In this document: positions 1-7,368 of the stretch, piece by piece
How positions within the stretch are numbered: position 1 is the stretch's first letter
Layout: every line of letters begins with the position of its first letter
NCBI GenBank assembly: GCA_043760535.1
Contig: JAYUOV010000277.1
Location: 1-8,949, forward strand
Source: JAZKFT01 sp043760535
Lineage (GTDB): Bacteria; Bacteroidota; Bacteroidia; Chitinophagales; Chitinophagaceae
Direction of reading: 5' to 3'
Length of the DNA stretch: 8,949 bases
Made by a program: the position numbers and the translations under genes
Notes under the pieces: model-generated
The model's input: only the letters and a program-made list of their open reading frames with translations
What the model was told of the DNA's origin: nothing
The model's database searches: none

Positions 1-1179
1 TTTCGATTTTATATGGTTAATCACTTTCTGTTGTTGCCGTTGCCAGTCGTTACCCAATACCAGTCTTAAATCTAAAGCCGCTGTGGCAGTTGTAGGTATT
101 TGGTTACTTGCCATTTTACCCACATTGCCGCTTTGCATTCCATTAATATTCAGCGATGGCAGGTTTATGGCATCACTTAACCCAAGCCCCTGCATTTCAA
201 CCGTATTTAGACCCAACTCAGTTTTCATTTGTTCATCTACAGATGGCACTTCGTTCAAAGCCTTCCTTTCCATTGGGCTAAGTGGTGTTACATCATCATA
301 AAATCCTTTTACCCTTACTTTTCCTTTTTCATCTTTCATAGAAGCCAATAAATTGGCCAGCATCAGTGCCGGGTTTGGCGCCCAGTTTCCATAATGGCCG
401 CTATGCAACGGCCTTTTGGATGCGTACACGGTTAGGTCCAAATGTGTATCGCCACGAACACCAAATGCAATTTGTTTTTTGCCAGATTGGTGTACCGGTC
501 CATCGCAAATAATCCAAAGATCCGATTGCAATAATGGCTTGTTATTTTCCAAAATTTCATTGAGGTGTGTAGAGCCAGCTTCTTCTTCACCTTCAAAGAA
601 AAATTTAATGTTAGAAGTTAGTAGTAAGCCGGATTTAGTAATGGCTTCGTATGCATTTAAAATAGCATCTACACCTGCCTTATCGTCGGATGCACCTCTT
701 GCATAAATTCTCCAATCTTTATTGAAAACACCATTAGCCGGTAAAGTAATTTCGCCTCCACTTTTATCTATCGCTGCTGTAAATAATTTAGGCTCAAACG
801 GTGTAAGCCCTTTTGCCCATTGCGCAGCGTTAACGGGTTGCCCGTCGTAATGTGCATAAAAAATCAAAGTCTGTTTTGCACCAGGAATCAACACTTCGCC
901 ATAAACGGCTGGAGGCACACCTGGCGTTGTAGCATTTAACAACTGAACCTTTTTAATACCACGTTTTTCCATCATCGACATTATAAAAGCGGCATTATTT
1001 TGTTGCCCTACAGGATCTGCGGCCACATTGGGTATGGTAAGAAACGAAGTGAATTCATTAATAATTGCACCTGCATTTTGTTGGCTATACTTTCTAATAA
1101 TTAGCACCTCCGGCGACTGGGCAATTACAAATTGGCAAAAAAGTAAACCTGCAAATAAAACAAAGCATTGAAGTTTCAT
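1..1179 (-). CDS. M20-family metallopeptidase (dipeptidase/carboxypeptidase), secreted, 3' end missing
   Basis: Di-zinc aminoacyl-dipeptidase or carboxypeptidase of the M20 family. The frame opens at ATG (1179-1177) and stays open for 393 codons to the left edge, so there is no stop in the window and the C-terminus is missing. Residues 1-21 (MKLQCFVLFAGLLFCQFVIAQ) look like a Sec signal peptide ending at A-Q, which argues for a periplasmic or exported enzyme and supports this start. Visible M20 motifs are H110-Y-D112-G-Q-P (metal His and catalytic Asp), R-G-A-S-D165-D-K-A-G (bridging Asp), F-E-G-E-E199-E200-A-G-S (catalytic and metal Glu) and C-D226-G-P (metal Asp). The lid-domain signature L-H-S-G-H-Y-G-N lies further on. 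The last His ligand must lie outside the window. Family members usually have about 450-520 residues. The gene follows the esterase gene but is separated from it by a strong terminator, so it probably has its own promoter. The exact substrate cannot be read from the sequence. Confidence 0.93.
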   Translation of the reverse strand, partial: MKLQCFVLFAGLLFCQFVIAQSPEVLIIRKYSQQNAGAIINEFTSFLTIPNVAADPVGQQNNAAFIMSMMEKRGIKKVQLLNATTPGVPPAVYGEVLIPGAKQTLIFYAHYDGQPVNAAQWAKGLTPFEPKLFTAAIDKSGGEITLPANGVFNKDWRIYARGASDDKAGVDAILNAYEAITKSGLLLTSNIKFFFEGEEEAGSTHLNEILENNKPLLQSDLWIICDGPVHQSGKKQIAFGVRGDTHLDLTVYASKRPLHSGHYGNWAPNPALMLANLLASMKDEKGKVRVKGFYDDVTPLSPMERKALNEVPSVDEQMKTELGLNTVEMQGLGLSDAINLPSLNINGMQSGNVGKMASNQIPTTATAALDLRLVLGNDWQRQQQKVINHIKSK

Positions 1180-1214
1180 GAAATGGCTTTTATATTGAAT
1201 CAAATTTTTTTTTA

Positions 1215-1247
1215 AAAAAGTAGATTGAACAGGTAGTAGCATACAAA
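1215..1247 (-). promoter_or_regulatory. Candidate Bacteroidota-type promoter for the M20 peptidase
   Basis: On the minus strand TTTG (1247-1244) is followed after 21 nt by TACTTTTT (1222-1215). The Bacteroidota primary sigma consensus is TTTG at -33 and TAnnTTTG at -7, so the -7 box matches 7 of 8 positions with a typical spacing. It would give a leader of roughly 30 nt before the ATG at 1179. The -33 box overlaps the base of the terminator hairpin. This is a pattern match only and such short motifs arise by chance in AT-rich DNA. Confidence 0.35.
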
Positions 1248-1287
1248 ATAAAAGAAAGCCTGTAGCAGTACAGGCTTTCTTTTATTT
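1246..1287 (-). terminator. Strong intrinsic terminator hairpin downstream of the esterase gene
   Basis: The arm aaataaaagaaagcctgta (1246-1264) is a perfect 19-bp reverse complement of 1269-1287, with a 4-nt loop gcag. The GC-rich part (agcctgt/acaggct) is nearest the loop and the base is an A/T tract, so the transcript from the minus strand ends in a U-rich arm (UUUCUUUUAUUU). The hairpin lies 160 nt past the esterase stop and 67 nt before the M20 start, and should separate the two transcripts. By symmetry it could also stop rightward transcription. Confidence 0.85.
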
Positions 1288-1448
1288 GTAAATGTTGTTC
1301 ACTAAGATTTGGCTTTTGCTGGGTTACATTGCTGTAAGCCACCAATAGTTATCTGGGCAGGTGTTTCAAACAAAAGAGAAAAACAATGCAAGAACACTGC
1401 GAAGGGTAGTAGTTCTGAGCTTAAAACGAATGGATACTTTTTAAAAAA

Positions 1449-2870
1449 CTACCAATCATCTGTTCTAAAACTACTAAGCGGTAGCCCTTCGTTACTAAAT
1501 AAATCGCCCACTATAAAATCTTTAAAAGCATAACGAACAGCCACGGGCTGCTTCACCTGAACGGCACTTACAGTTACACCAGTATTGGTTAAAAATGCCT
1601 GTGCCGGATGAAATACTTTGTCTGCACCGGCTACTTCAAACAACGATAAGGGTTTACCATAAGAAGAAAGTCCAATTTTTGCATTGCTAAAAAACAGGTT
1701 TACGGTACTGCCAATTACATTCATAGAATCGTAGGCTGGGCTTTCGTACCCAAATCCTTTTTGGTCGTATGTTTTGGCCAATGCCAGTAAGGCAAGCCTT
1801 TCGCCAGCTTCCTGTTTTCTCATGGGGTGAATAAACTTTTGCTCTCCAACATCCATTAGCACAGCCATACCACTATTGGGAATGTTACGAACGCTTTTGC
1901 GTTGTGCATCTCTAATAAATGCTGAATTGGCTTTAGCATTAAAACTTGTAGGCGGGTTTTGGTTATAATCGTACGGTGCTATTTGGGCGAAATAAAAGGG
2001 AAAGTCGCCCTGCTTCCAATCTGTACGCCACTGCTTTACCATAGCTGGAAATAATTTTTCGTACAAATCGGGAATGTCTCTATTGCTTTCGCCTTGGTAC
2101 CAGATACATCCTTTAATAGTAAAACCAATTAAAGGGTGAATCATGCCATTATACAAAGTAGTAGGTGTTTGGGTTAAATTTTTAATGGTGTCTGTATTAG
2201 CCGGCACTTTTACAGTAGGAAAAGATTGAAGTGCTTCGGCACTCATCCAGGCTTGAACGGAACTGCCACCATAACAATCGTTAATCAAGCCAATAGGAAC
2301 ATCGAGCATGTTGCCAAGCAATCTTCCAAAATAATAACCCGTGGCACTAAAAGCACTTACAGTTTCCGGTGTTGCTTCAAGCCAGCTAGTGTTTTTTATA
2401 GTATCTCTAACGCCAATAACCGAAGCTCGTGGTACAGTAAACAAGCGGATGTTTTTATTTTTTGAAGCTAGTATGGCTGCATTAGAATTAAAAACAGGCT
2501 GATTTCTAAATCCCTTCATTGGCATTTCCATGTTAGACTGGCCGGTGCAGAGCCAAACTTCGCCAATAAGAATATTGCTTAATGTTATTGCTTTTCCATT
2601 GCTGATAACCAACTCGTAAGGTCCGCCGGCTTCGGGGGTTGCTAATTGTGTCATCCATTTTCCATCGGCGTTTGTTTTGGTACTTACCGATTGCTTATTC
2701 CACGATGCTGTTATTTTAACCGTAGTTCCGGGCTTATCCCATCCCCAGATATTTACATTGGCTTGCTGTTGTAATACCATGCCATTACTTATAAAATAGG
2801 GGAGTCGTGGCTGGGCATTTACCATTTGGTAAATAATTAGCAGCAATGCAATAGAAATGAATTTTTTCAT
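1449..2870 (-). CDS. Sialate O-acetylesterase family protein (SGNH hydrolase), secreted
   Basis: 473-residue carbohydrate esterase that should remove O-acetyl groups from sialic acids or other acetylated sugars outside the cytoplasm. Residues 1-20 (MKKFISIALLLIIYQMVNAQ) form a signal peptide. Residues of about 21-100 look like the beta-rich N-terminal domain of this family (P-x-F-I-S-N-G-M-V-L-Q). The SGNH core begins with G-E-V-W-L-C-T-G-Q-S112-N-M, giving nucleophile Ser112. It continues with I-N-D-C-Y-G-G (196-202) as the Gly block and W-Y-Q-G-E-S-N (257-263). D340-V-G-E-Q-K-F-I-H348-P holds the likely catalytic His. The gene ends S-F-R-T-D-D-W then TAG, an ending I recall as common in Bacteroidota homologues, so the length looks complete. 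It starts 35 nt after the stop of the dehydrogenase gene on the same strand, so co-transcription is possible. No glycan transport or SusCD genes are visible beside it, so the real substrate (sialate, or xylan/pectin acetyl groups) is open. Confidence 0.93.
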   Translation of the reverse strand: MKKFISIALLLIIYQMVNAQPRLPYFISNGMVLQQQANVNIWGWDKPGTTVKITASWNKQSVSTKTNADGKWMTQLATPEAGGPYELVISNGKAITLSNILIGEVWLCTGQSNMEMPMKGFRNQPVFNSNAAILASKNKNIRLFTVPRASVIGVRDTIKNTSWLEATPETVSAFSATGYYFGRLLGNMLDVPIGLINDCYGGSSVQAWMSAEALQSFPTVKVPANTDTIKNLTQTPTTLYNGMIHPLIGFTIKGCIWYQGESNRDIPDLYEKLFPAMVKQWRTDWKQGDFPFYFAQIAPYDYNQNPPTSFNAKANSAFIRDAQRKSVRNIPNSGMAVLMDVGEQKFIHPMRKQEAGERLALLALAKTYDQKGFGYESPAYDSMNVIGSTVNLFFSNAKIGLSSYGKPLSLFEVAGADKVFHPAQAFLTNTGVTVSAVQVKQPVAVRYAFKDFIVGDLFSNEGLPLSSFRTDDW

Positions 2871-2888
2871 GTGGTTATTTTAGTAACT

Positions 2889-2896
2889 CAAAAATA
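2889..2896 (-). promoter_or_regulatory. Possible -7 element upstream of the esterase gene
   Basis: The minus strand reads TATTTTTG here, an exact match to the Bacteroidota -7 box TAnnTTTG, 18 nt before the esterase ATG in the short gap after the dehydrogenase gene. I see no TTTG at -33, so this may be chance. If real, the esterase could be expressed independently with a very short leader. Confidence 0.2.
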
Positions 2897-2905
2897 GGGG
2901 TATAG

Positions 2906-5719
2906 TTAGGAACTTACTTCGTCCATTAAATACATGATGTGTTCGTAACGGTGGCCACTGTGTTCTGTCAATGCTATTTCGCAAGTGGTGCTGCTGGCAT
3001 AATAACCATTGCAGGGCTTGTTTTTTAATTCATCTAATTCCATTTTAGTAGCCCCGCCAGTAAGTTCCGGTACTAAAAAACCACGATCGCCAGCCATACC
3101 ACAGCAGCCGGAATATACTGGTTTTATTACCTCGTTAGCACAGGCTTTGGCAATGCTGGCAAACTGTTCGTTAAGGTATAGTTTGGTAGCCGCACATACT
3201 GGGTGTATGGCTATAGTTTCGGCCTTATTTATAATGCTAATTTTGGGTAAAATAGATTCATCTAAAAACTGAATACTGTCCAATATTTTTAGTTTTTGAA
3301 ACTTCATTTTATAATCAGCAGATAGGTATTGCTGGTTGTGTATAAAAGTATATGTGCAGGAAGTAAAATCAATTACCACTGGCAGTTTTCCTTCGTTACT
3401 CCATTGTAATAATGCATCTATCGCTTTCTCCTGAACCGTTAAGGACGCCACTTTAAAACCTTTGCTGCTAAAGGGTTGTCCGCAGCAGTAGCCGGTAATA
3501 TCTTTCGGCAACAACACTTCTATTTTCGCTTTTTTACAAAGGTTTAAAAAGGTTTGTTGTAGTGTAGGTTTGCCATTTTCGTTGCTACTCATCAGCCTGT
3601 TAATACAAGCTGTAAAATATACTACCTCTGGATCTTTAGGTTGGTTATTTAGTTTCATTGGCGGCTTGCCTACGGCAGAAACCCAAACAGGAATGGCTGG
3701 TATTATTTTGTGCAAAGCCTGACTACTGCGGCCTATTATTTTCCAGCCAAAAATACCATCCAAAAAAGCAATACTTCGTATACCAAAGCGACCCAAATTT
3801 TCAACCAATTTATAGTTACCTGCAAATTTATCTGCCACCCAATTAGCAAAGCTTCCATGCTGTTCATTACGAAGTCTTTTTACCAATTCTCCCGTGTTAA
3901 TATCTACTGGGCAGTCGGTAGCACAAAGGCCATCTGTGGCACAGGTATCTAGGCCATAATATTGGTATTCTTTAAGTAACTGTTTTACCTCTTTATGCAT
4001 TCCCTTTTTTCGAAATTGTTGTAATGCACGGCGCACTACTATTCGTCTTCTTGGCGTGGTGGTTACATCTCGGCTTGGGCAGTTGGGTTCGCAAAATCCG
4101 CATTCTATACACTTGTCCACTTCTTCTTCCACCACGGGCATTTCTTTTAAATGTTCCAGGTGTGCATTCGGGCTTTTATTAATAATAACGCCTGGGTTCA
4201 ATAAGTTTTCTGGATCTGCTACCTGCTTTATTTGCTGCATAATTTCGTAGGCTTCGCCACCCCACTCAGCTTCTACAAAAGGTGCCATATTACGGCCGGT
4301 TCCATGCTCGGCTTTTAATGCGCCATCGTATTTTTTTAACACCAGTTCTATCACCGACCGCAAAAAAGTATCGTAGCGCTCTATCTCAGCCTCAGTATCT
4401 AATAGTTGGGTAATAACAAAGTGGATATTGCCATCTTTTGCATGTCCAAAAATAATGGCATTGCTATAACCAAACTTTTTAAACAGTACTTGTAAATCCA
4501 GTACAGCGTCCGCCAGTTTTTCTACCGGCACTGCTATGTCTTCCAGTATCACTGTAGAGCCTCTTTGCCTCACGGCGCCTACACTTGGAAACATACCCTT
4601 ACGTATTTTCCAGTAAAAATTACGGGTATATTCGTCTGTTTTAAACGTAGCCGGCTGTAATAATGCCAAAGCGGAAAGCAACTGATTGCAGCCATCAAGC
4701 TGCTGCAATAATGCTGCCTCTGTTTCGGTTTGATATTCGCACAAAATTGCTGCTGCACCATTAGGTAAATGAGCAAAAAAATCGGGGAGCCCAGGCAGGT
4801 GTGCCACACTTTGTAACGAAGCTCGATCCATTAATTCTAGTGCGGCAGCCCCACTTTCTTTTAAAGGAATTATAGCAGCACAAGCCTCGTATATACCAGC
4901 AAAATACAAAACGGCTGTAGCCTTAAACGGCTTATCTGGCAGGGTAAGCATAGTTGCCTCTGCTATAAAACCCAAAGTGCCTTCGGCGCCAATTAGTAGG
5001 TGTGCAAAAATATCGAGTGGATGTGTATAGTCTGCCAATGCATTTAAGCCATAACCTACTGTGTTTTTGGTTTGATATTTTTTTCGGATGCGGTTGTACA
5101 AATGCTCGTTACTTGCCACCTGTTTGTGCAATTCTGTAAGTTTTTTATAAATAGCTATTTGCTCATTTTCGAAACGCTGATAATCGGCTTCGATTGCGGT
5201 ATTGTAACTATTGCCATCAGCTAATACAAAGTGTAAATACTTCATGGTGTGGTAAGAATTATATGCCACACCACAGCACATTCCCGAAGCATTATTACTC
5301 AAAATACCACCCATCATTGCTGCATTTATACTGGCAGGATCTGGACCAATTTTGGCAGCATGTTTTTTTAAATAATGGTTAACCATACCGCCTGTAATGC
5401 CTGGCTGTACTGTTACAGCTCTACCATCTTTAGCAATAGAAATACTTCGCCAGTTTTGGCTAATATCTACCAATATACCGTCTGTAATACATTGCCCCGA
5501 AAGGCTTGTACCGCCTGCACGAAACACCAGCGGAGATTTGTGTTGTAGGGCAACTGTAATCAATTGCTGTACCTCTTTTACATTAATAGGCTGTACTACA
5601 ACCTTTGGGGTAAGGTGGTAAAAGCCTGCATCCGAGGCAAATGAAACCACATCTATCAATTTAGTTTTCACTCTTTCTTCCGGAAGAATCTGACGTAGCG
5701 ATTTTATTAGTGCATCCAT
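2906..5719 (-). CDS. FAD-binding and Fe-S D-2-hydroxyacid dehydrogenase (GlcD-GlcF fusion, YdiJ/D-lactate dehydrogenase type)
   Basis: 937-residue flavoprotein that oxidises a D-2-hydroxyacid (D-lactate, glycolate or D-2-hydroxyglutarate) to the 2-oxoacid and passes electrons through Fe-S centres, probably to quinone at the inner membrane. The N-terminal half is a GlcD-like PCMH FAD domain: R67-A-G-G-T-S-L-S-G is the pyrophosphate loop and G-A-E-G-T-L-G lies at 244-250. The FAD-oxidase C domain has H426-A-K-D-G-N-I-H433 and E471-H-G-T-G-R. The C-terminal half is GlcF-like. Cluster one is C537-x2-C540-x2-C543-x3-C547-P. Cluster two is C593-x2-D596-x2-C599-x3-C603-P, with Asp where a Cys is expected. 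Two CCG domains follow: C705, C745-C746-G, C788 and C842, C872-C873-G, C913. No signal peptide is present, so it is cytoplasmic or peripheral on the membrane. The size (about 940-1000 residues) fits full-length fusions. The start at 5719 keeps the full FAD domain. The esterase follows after 35 nt. No transporter or regulator nearby fixes the substrate. Confidence 0.94.
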   Translation of the reverse strand: MDALIKSLRQILPEERVKTKLIDVVSFASDAGFYHLTPKVVVQPINVKEVQQLITVALQHKSPLVFRAGGTSLSGQCITDGILVDISQNWRSISIAKDGRAVTVQPGITGGMVNHYLKKHAAKIGPDPASINAAMMGGILSNNASGMCCGVAYNSYHTMKYLHFVLADGNSYNTAIEADYQRFENEQIAIYKKLTELHKQVASNEHLYNRIRKKYQTKNTVGYGLNALADYTHPLDIFAHLLIGAEGTLGFIAEATMLTLPDKPFKATAVLYFAGIYEACAAIIPLKESGAAALELMDRASLQSVAHLPGLPDFFAHLPNGAAAILCEYQTETEAALLQQLDGCNQLLSALALLQPATFKTDEYTRNFYWKIRKGMFPSVGAVRQRGSTVILEDIAVPVEKLADAVLDLQVLFKKFGYSNAIIFGHAKDGNIHFVITQLLDTEAEIERYDTFLRSVIELVLKKYDGALKAEHGTGRNMAPFVEAEWGGEAYEIMQQIKQVADPENLLNPGVIINKSPNAHLEHLKEMPVVEEEVDKCIECGFCEPNCPSRDVTTTPRRRIVVRRALQQFRKKGMHKEVKQLLKEYQYYGLDTCATDGLCATDCPVDINTGELVKRLRNEQHGSFANWVADKFAGNYKLVENLGRFGIRSIAFLDGIFGWKIIGRSSQALHKIIPAIPVWVSAVGKPPMKLNNQPKDPEVVYFTACINRLMSSNENGKPTLQQTFLNLCKKAKIEVLLPKDITGYCCGQPFSSKGFKVASLTVQEKAIDALLQWSNEGKLPVVIDFTSCTYTFIHNQQYLSADYKMKFQKLKILDSIQFLDESILPKISIINKAETIAIHPVCAATKLYLNEQFASIAKACANEVIKPVYSGCCGMAGDRGFLVPELTGGATKMELDELKNKPCNGYYASSTTCEIALTEHSGHRYEHIMYLMDEVSS

Positions 5720-5758
5720 AGTTTTTAAATCGGCGGTAAATTAAACTGCAATAGCCAA

Positions 5759-5929
5759 ATGAAACCAGATTTTCCTCGTTTGCTTATTAAATTGTACGGG
5801 CAGCGTGAAGCACTTATGGCAACATTAACAATCTAAGAACAAGGAATAGAAAGATTTGATGAAATTTCAGAAAGATTTTTTCTAAGATAAACTGAGTACT
5901 ACTTAAAACGGTTTCAACAATTTTGCTAG
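5759..5929 (+). pseudogene. Possible eroded small ORF, function unknown
   Basis: From ATG 5759 one plus-strand frame reads MKPDFPRLLIKLYGQREALM and on to TAA (5834-5836). It continues in the same frame as EQGIERFDEISERFFLR to TAA (5888-5890), then TEYYLKRFQQFC to TAG (5927-5929). All three segments have a protein-like composition with amphipathic charge patterns, which suggests a gene of at least 56 codons broken by nonsense mutations. I do not recognise a family. The stretch is short, it is divergent to the dehydrogenase gene and begins 40 nt upstream of it, so it could equally be leader or chance sequence. Decay beside a decayed IS makes a remnant plausible. Confidence 0.3.
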
Positions 5930-6019
5930 TGTACTTTTTCTGCTATAATTAATACTAAGCTAATTTAAATGCATTATGTTAATTTATACTATAAATATAC
6001 GTTCATAATTATTGTTGTC

Positions 6020-6056
6020 TAACAAACGTAATATTCAGTTGAATGTTGGTGTGTTA
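6020..6056. repeat. Imperfect inverted repeat (hairpin) past the transposase 3' end
   Basis: TAACAAAC-g-TAATATTCA (6020-6037) pairs with TGAATGTTG-GTGTGTTA (6040-6056). There are about 16 pairs including two G-T wobbles, one A-G mismatch and one unpaired G at 6028, closing on a tiny loop. It lies 56 nt beyond the transposase stop on the minus strand. There is no T-run on either side, so it is a poor intrinsic terminator. It may belong to the end region of the IS or be unrelated. Confidence 0.5.
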
Positions 6057-6111
6057 TGTATGCCAGTACTACATTTTAAATTTTATTTGCGGAGCAGGGG
6101 GTGCTTTTTTT

Positions 6112-7308
6112 TTAGGTTGCGGCTTTGGATTTTTGTTTTTTGTACCGTTTTCTTTTGAGTTTGTATGCTTCTATAATGGCCTTCAGGACTTCATAGTTCA
6201 TAATATGGAGCCGAACAATGTTGTACAAAATAGAGAATGCCATTTTAGAGTTATGTGCTTTATGCGTTACATACAGCAGTAATAATGCTAAAAGTGCACA
6301 CCATATATGTATTTCTATAGCAATGGCATTGTAGCCACAAAAATAAGTGAGTAGAAAATTTTGTTTTAATTTTTTAAAGAAGGTTTCGATTTGCCAACGG
6401 TTTTGATAAATGGCCACTATTTCCAAAGCACTCAGCTCAAAATTATTAGTGATATAGACAAATGTCTTGTTGTGTTTTCTGAAAACAAGGCCACCCTTCG
6501 CATTTGCAGTTTTCTTTCTTCCATTTTTTGTTTGTAGGTTACTTCTATGCATTCATTTTTAAGTATTTGACGTGCATTATTGGGTAGTTCCTGTTTTTTA
6601 ATGGAGGTGTAGGGGGCATTATCATTTTGGCGGGTTACGTAACAAATGTTCCTTTTTGTTTAGGCATCAAACTGTTGATAGTTGATATAGGATTTATCAA
6701 AAGTGATAATGGAATAGTCGGGCAGTTCTTTGATGTATTTATAAAACTGCTGGCCGTGTAGGGTAGCGGCATTGTATTTGATGAAGGATGGCATGTTGGC
6801 ATCGGCATTTAAGAGGGCTTGCACCTTAATGCCGCCTTTGCTTTTGCCAACTTTTCGCTTACGGCCAGCAGGTTTTAAAATCGCTTTAAACAGCGATATG
6901 GTGGAACTATCGAGGATGTAAAGTCGTAATAGAATGTCTTTTTGCAATCGGCTCTCCGAGATACTGTGCTTGTAATAAGCATAGAGTTTTTGCTAAATGA
7001 TGCCAAAAACCTTAGCTGGCTATTGCTTGTTGCCATCGCTTAAAGTACTGCGTGCCGGCACACGGCGTAGGTTAATATGGGTGAGCTTGCCTTGGCAAAC
7101 TTTAAGCCCCTACAGTATTTCACGTAGTGATGTGCAGTTGGTAAAGATGTCGTATATCATAGTTACTAAATTGATCCCAAACAAATAATCGTTTGTAATT
7201 TTTATTGGCCTTTTGTTCTCAAATGCTCTCTTTAATTATCGGTTCGCCGATTAATGAAAGTAAATGGCTGAAAACCGGCTGTCCTACAATATCTGTAGAT
7301 TTGTTTAT
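6112..7308 (-). mobile_element. IS4-family insertion sequence remnant, ends not resolved
   Basis: The limits given are those of the transposase pseudogene, so the element itself is somewhat larger. I could not find a convincing pair of terminal inverted repeats or a target-site duplication in the flanks 5890-6111 and 7309-7509, which fits an old, decayed insertion. Candidate outer structures are the hairpin at 6020-6056 and the palindrome at 7341-7368. No passenger gene is present. The element cannot move by its own transposase. Confidence 0.8.
6112..7308 (-). pseudogene. IS4-family DDE transposase (DUF4372-like N-terminus), inactivated by at least eight lesions
   Basis: Ancestral transposase of 399 codons including the stop, the usual size for this group. 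Reading leftward, the ATG is ATA (7308-7306), followed by N-K-S-T-D-I-V-G-Q-P-V-F-S, a typical DUF4372 start. Then come TGA (7221-7219), one extra T in a T-run at 7168-7170 after the F-V-W-D-Q block, TAG (7112-7110), TAG (7022-7020), TAG (6995-6993) and TAA (6662-6660). A net one-base deletion lies around 6460-6500 and restores the first frame. The DDE core is still visible: L-D-S-S-T-I-S-L-F with Asp at 6911-6909, T-F-D-K-S-Y with Asp at 6698-6696, and the IS4 signature Y-x2-R-x3-E-x6-K (Y-Q-N-R-W-Q-I-E-T-F-F-K-K-L-K) with Glu at 6387-6385. K-S-K-G-G-I-K-V and I-T-N-N-F are also family blocks. Two open pieces (6947-6660 and 6552-6112) could look like separate genes but are parts of this one. 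The alignment is against family motifs from memory. Confidence 0.92.
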
Positions 7309-7340
7309 AATTTTTTTTAGTGTAGTAATTACAAAAATGA

Positions 7341-7368
7341 TATAGGGTGGCCAAATGGCCACCCTATA
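7341..7368. repeat. Perfect 13-bp-arm palindrome upstream of the transposase
   Basis: The arm tatagggtggcca (7341-7353) is the exact reverse complement of 7356-7368, with only aa between. As RNA it gives a 12-bp GC-rich stem with loop aaau or auuu. On the minus strand it is followed by TATCATTTTTG, a modest T-run, so it could stop transcription running in from the right before the transposase. It sits 33 nt upstream of the lost start codon. It may be part of the IS end or a terminator for leftward read-through. A dimeric operator is a third option. Confidence 0.7.

Larger units (their letters stand above)
5720..6111. other. 392-nt gap between the dehydrogenase start and the IS remnant
   Basis: No intact gene is visible on either strand. 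The first part must contain the dehydrogenase promoter, but I see no good TTTG/TAnnTTTG pair there. It also holds a possible eroded ORF on the plus strand (5759-5929) and an imperfect hairpin at 6020-6056. The stretch 5930-6015 is very AT-rich with no recognisable motif. The left end of the IS element should lie somewhere in 5930-6111, but no terminal inverted repeat could be matched with confidence to the right flank. Confidence 0.6.

Noticed and set aside
1302..1448. A 48-codon in-frame extension after the esterase TAG, ending at TAG 1304-1302.
   Set aside because: The esterase already ends with a family-like S-F-R-T-D-D-W. The extension has no recognisable content and an open run of this length is not rare.
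1309..1533. Plus-strand ORF of 74 codons.
   Set aside because: It is antisense to the esterase 3' end and trailer, has no motif, and is a shadow.
3009..5621. Several ORFs of 62-87 codons on the plus strand and one on the minus strand inside the dehydrogenase gene.
   Set aside because: The dehydrogenase has continuous domain motifs over the entire interval. The others are frame shadows without motifs.
6043..6282. Plus-strand ORF of 79 codons rich in Phe and Gly.
   Set aside because: It is antisense to the transposase C-terminus, and its composition is the complement of a Lys-rich tail.
6997..7188. Plus-strand ORF of 63 codons.
   Set aside because: It is antisense to the N-terminal half of the transposase pseudogene, whose minus-strand frame carries the family motifs.
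6112..7308. Recoding of TAG (or another stop) as a sense codon to explain the stops in the transposase.
   Set aside because: All three stop codons occur in it, two frameshifts are also needed, and neighbouring intact genes end with TAG (esterase, smr) and TAA. Ordinary pseudogene decay explains everything.
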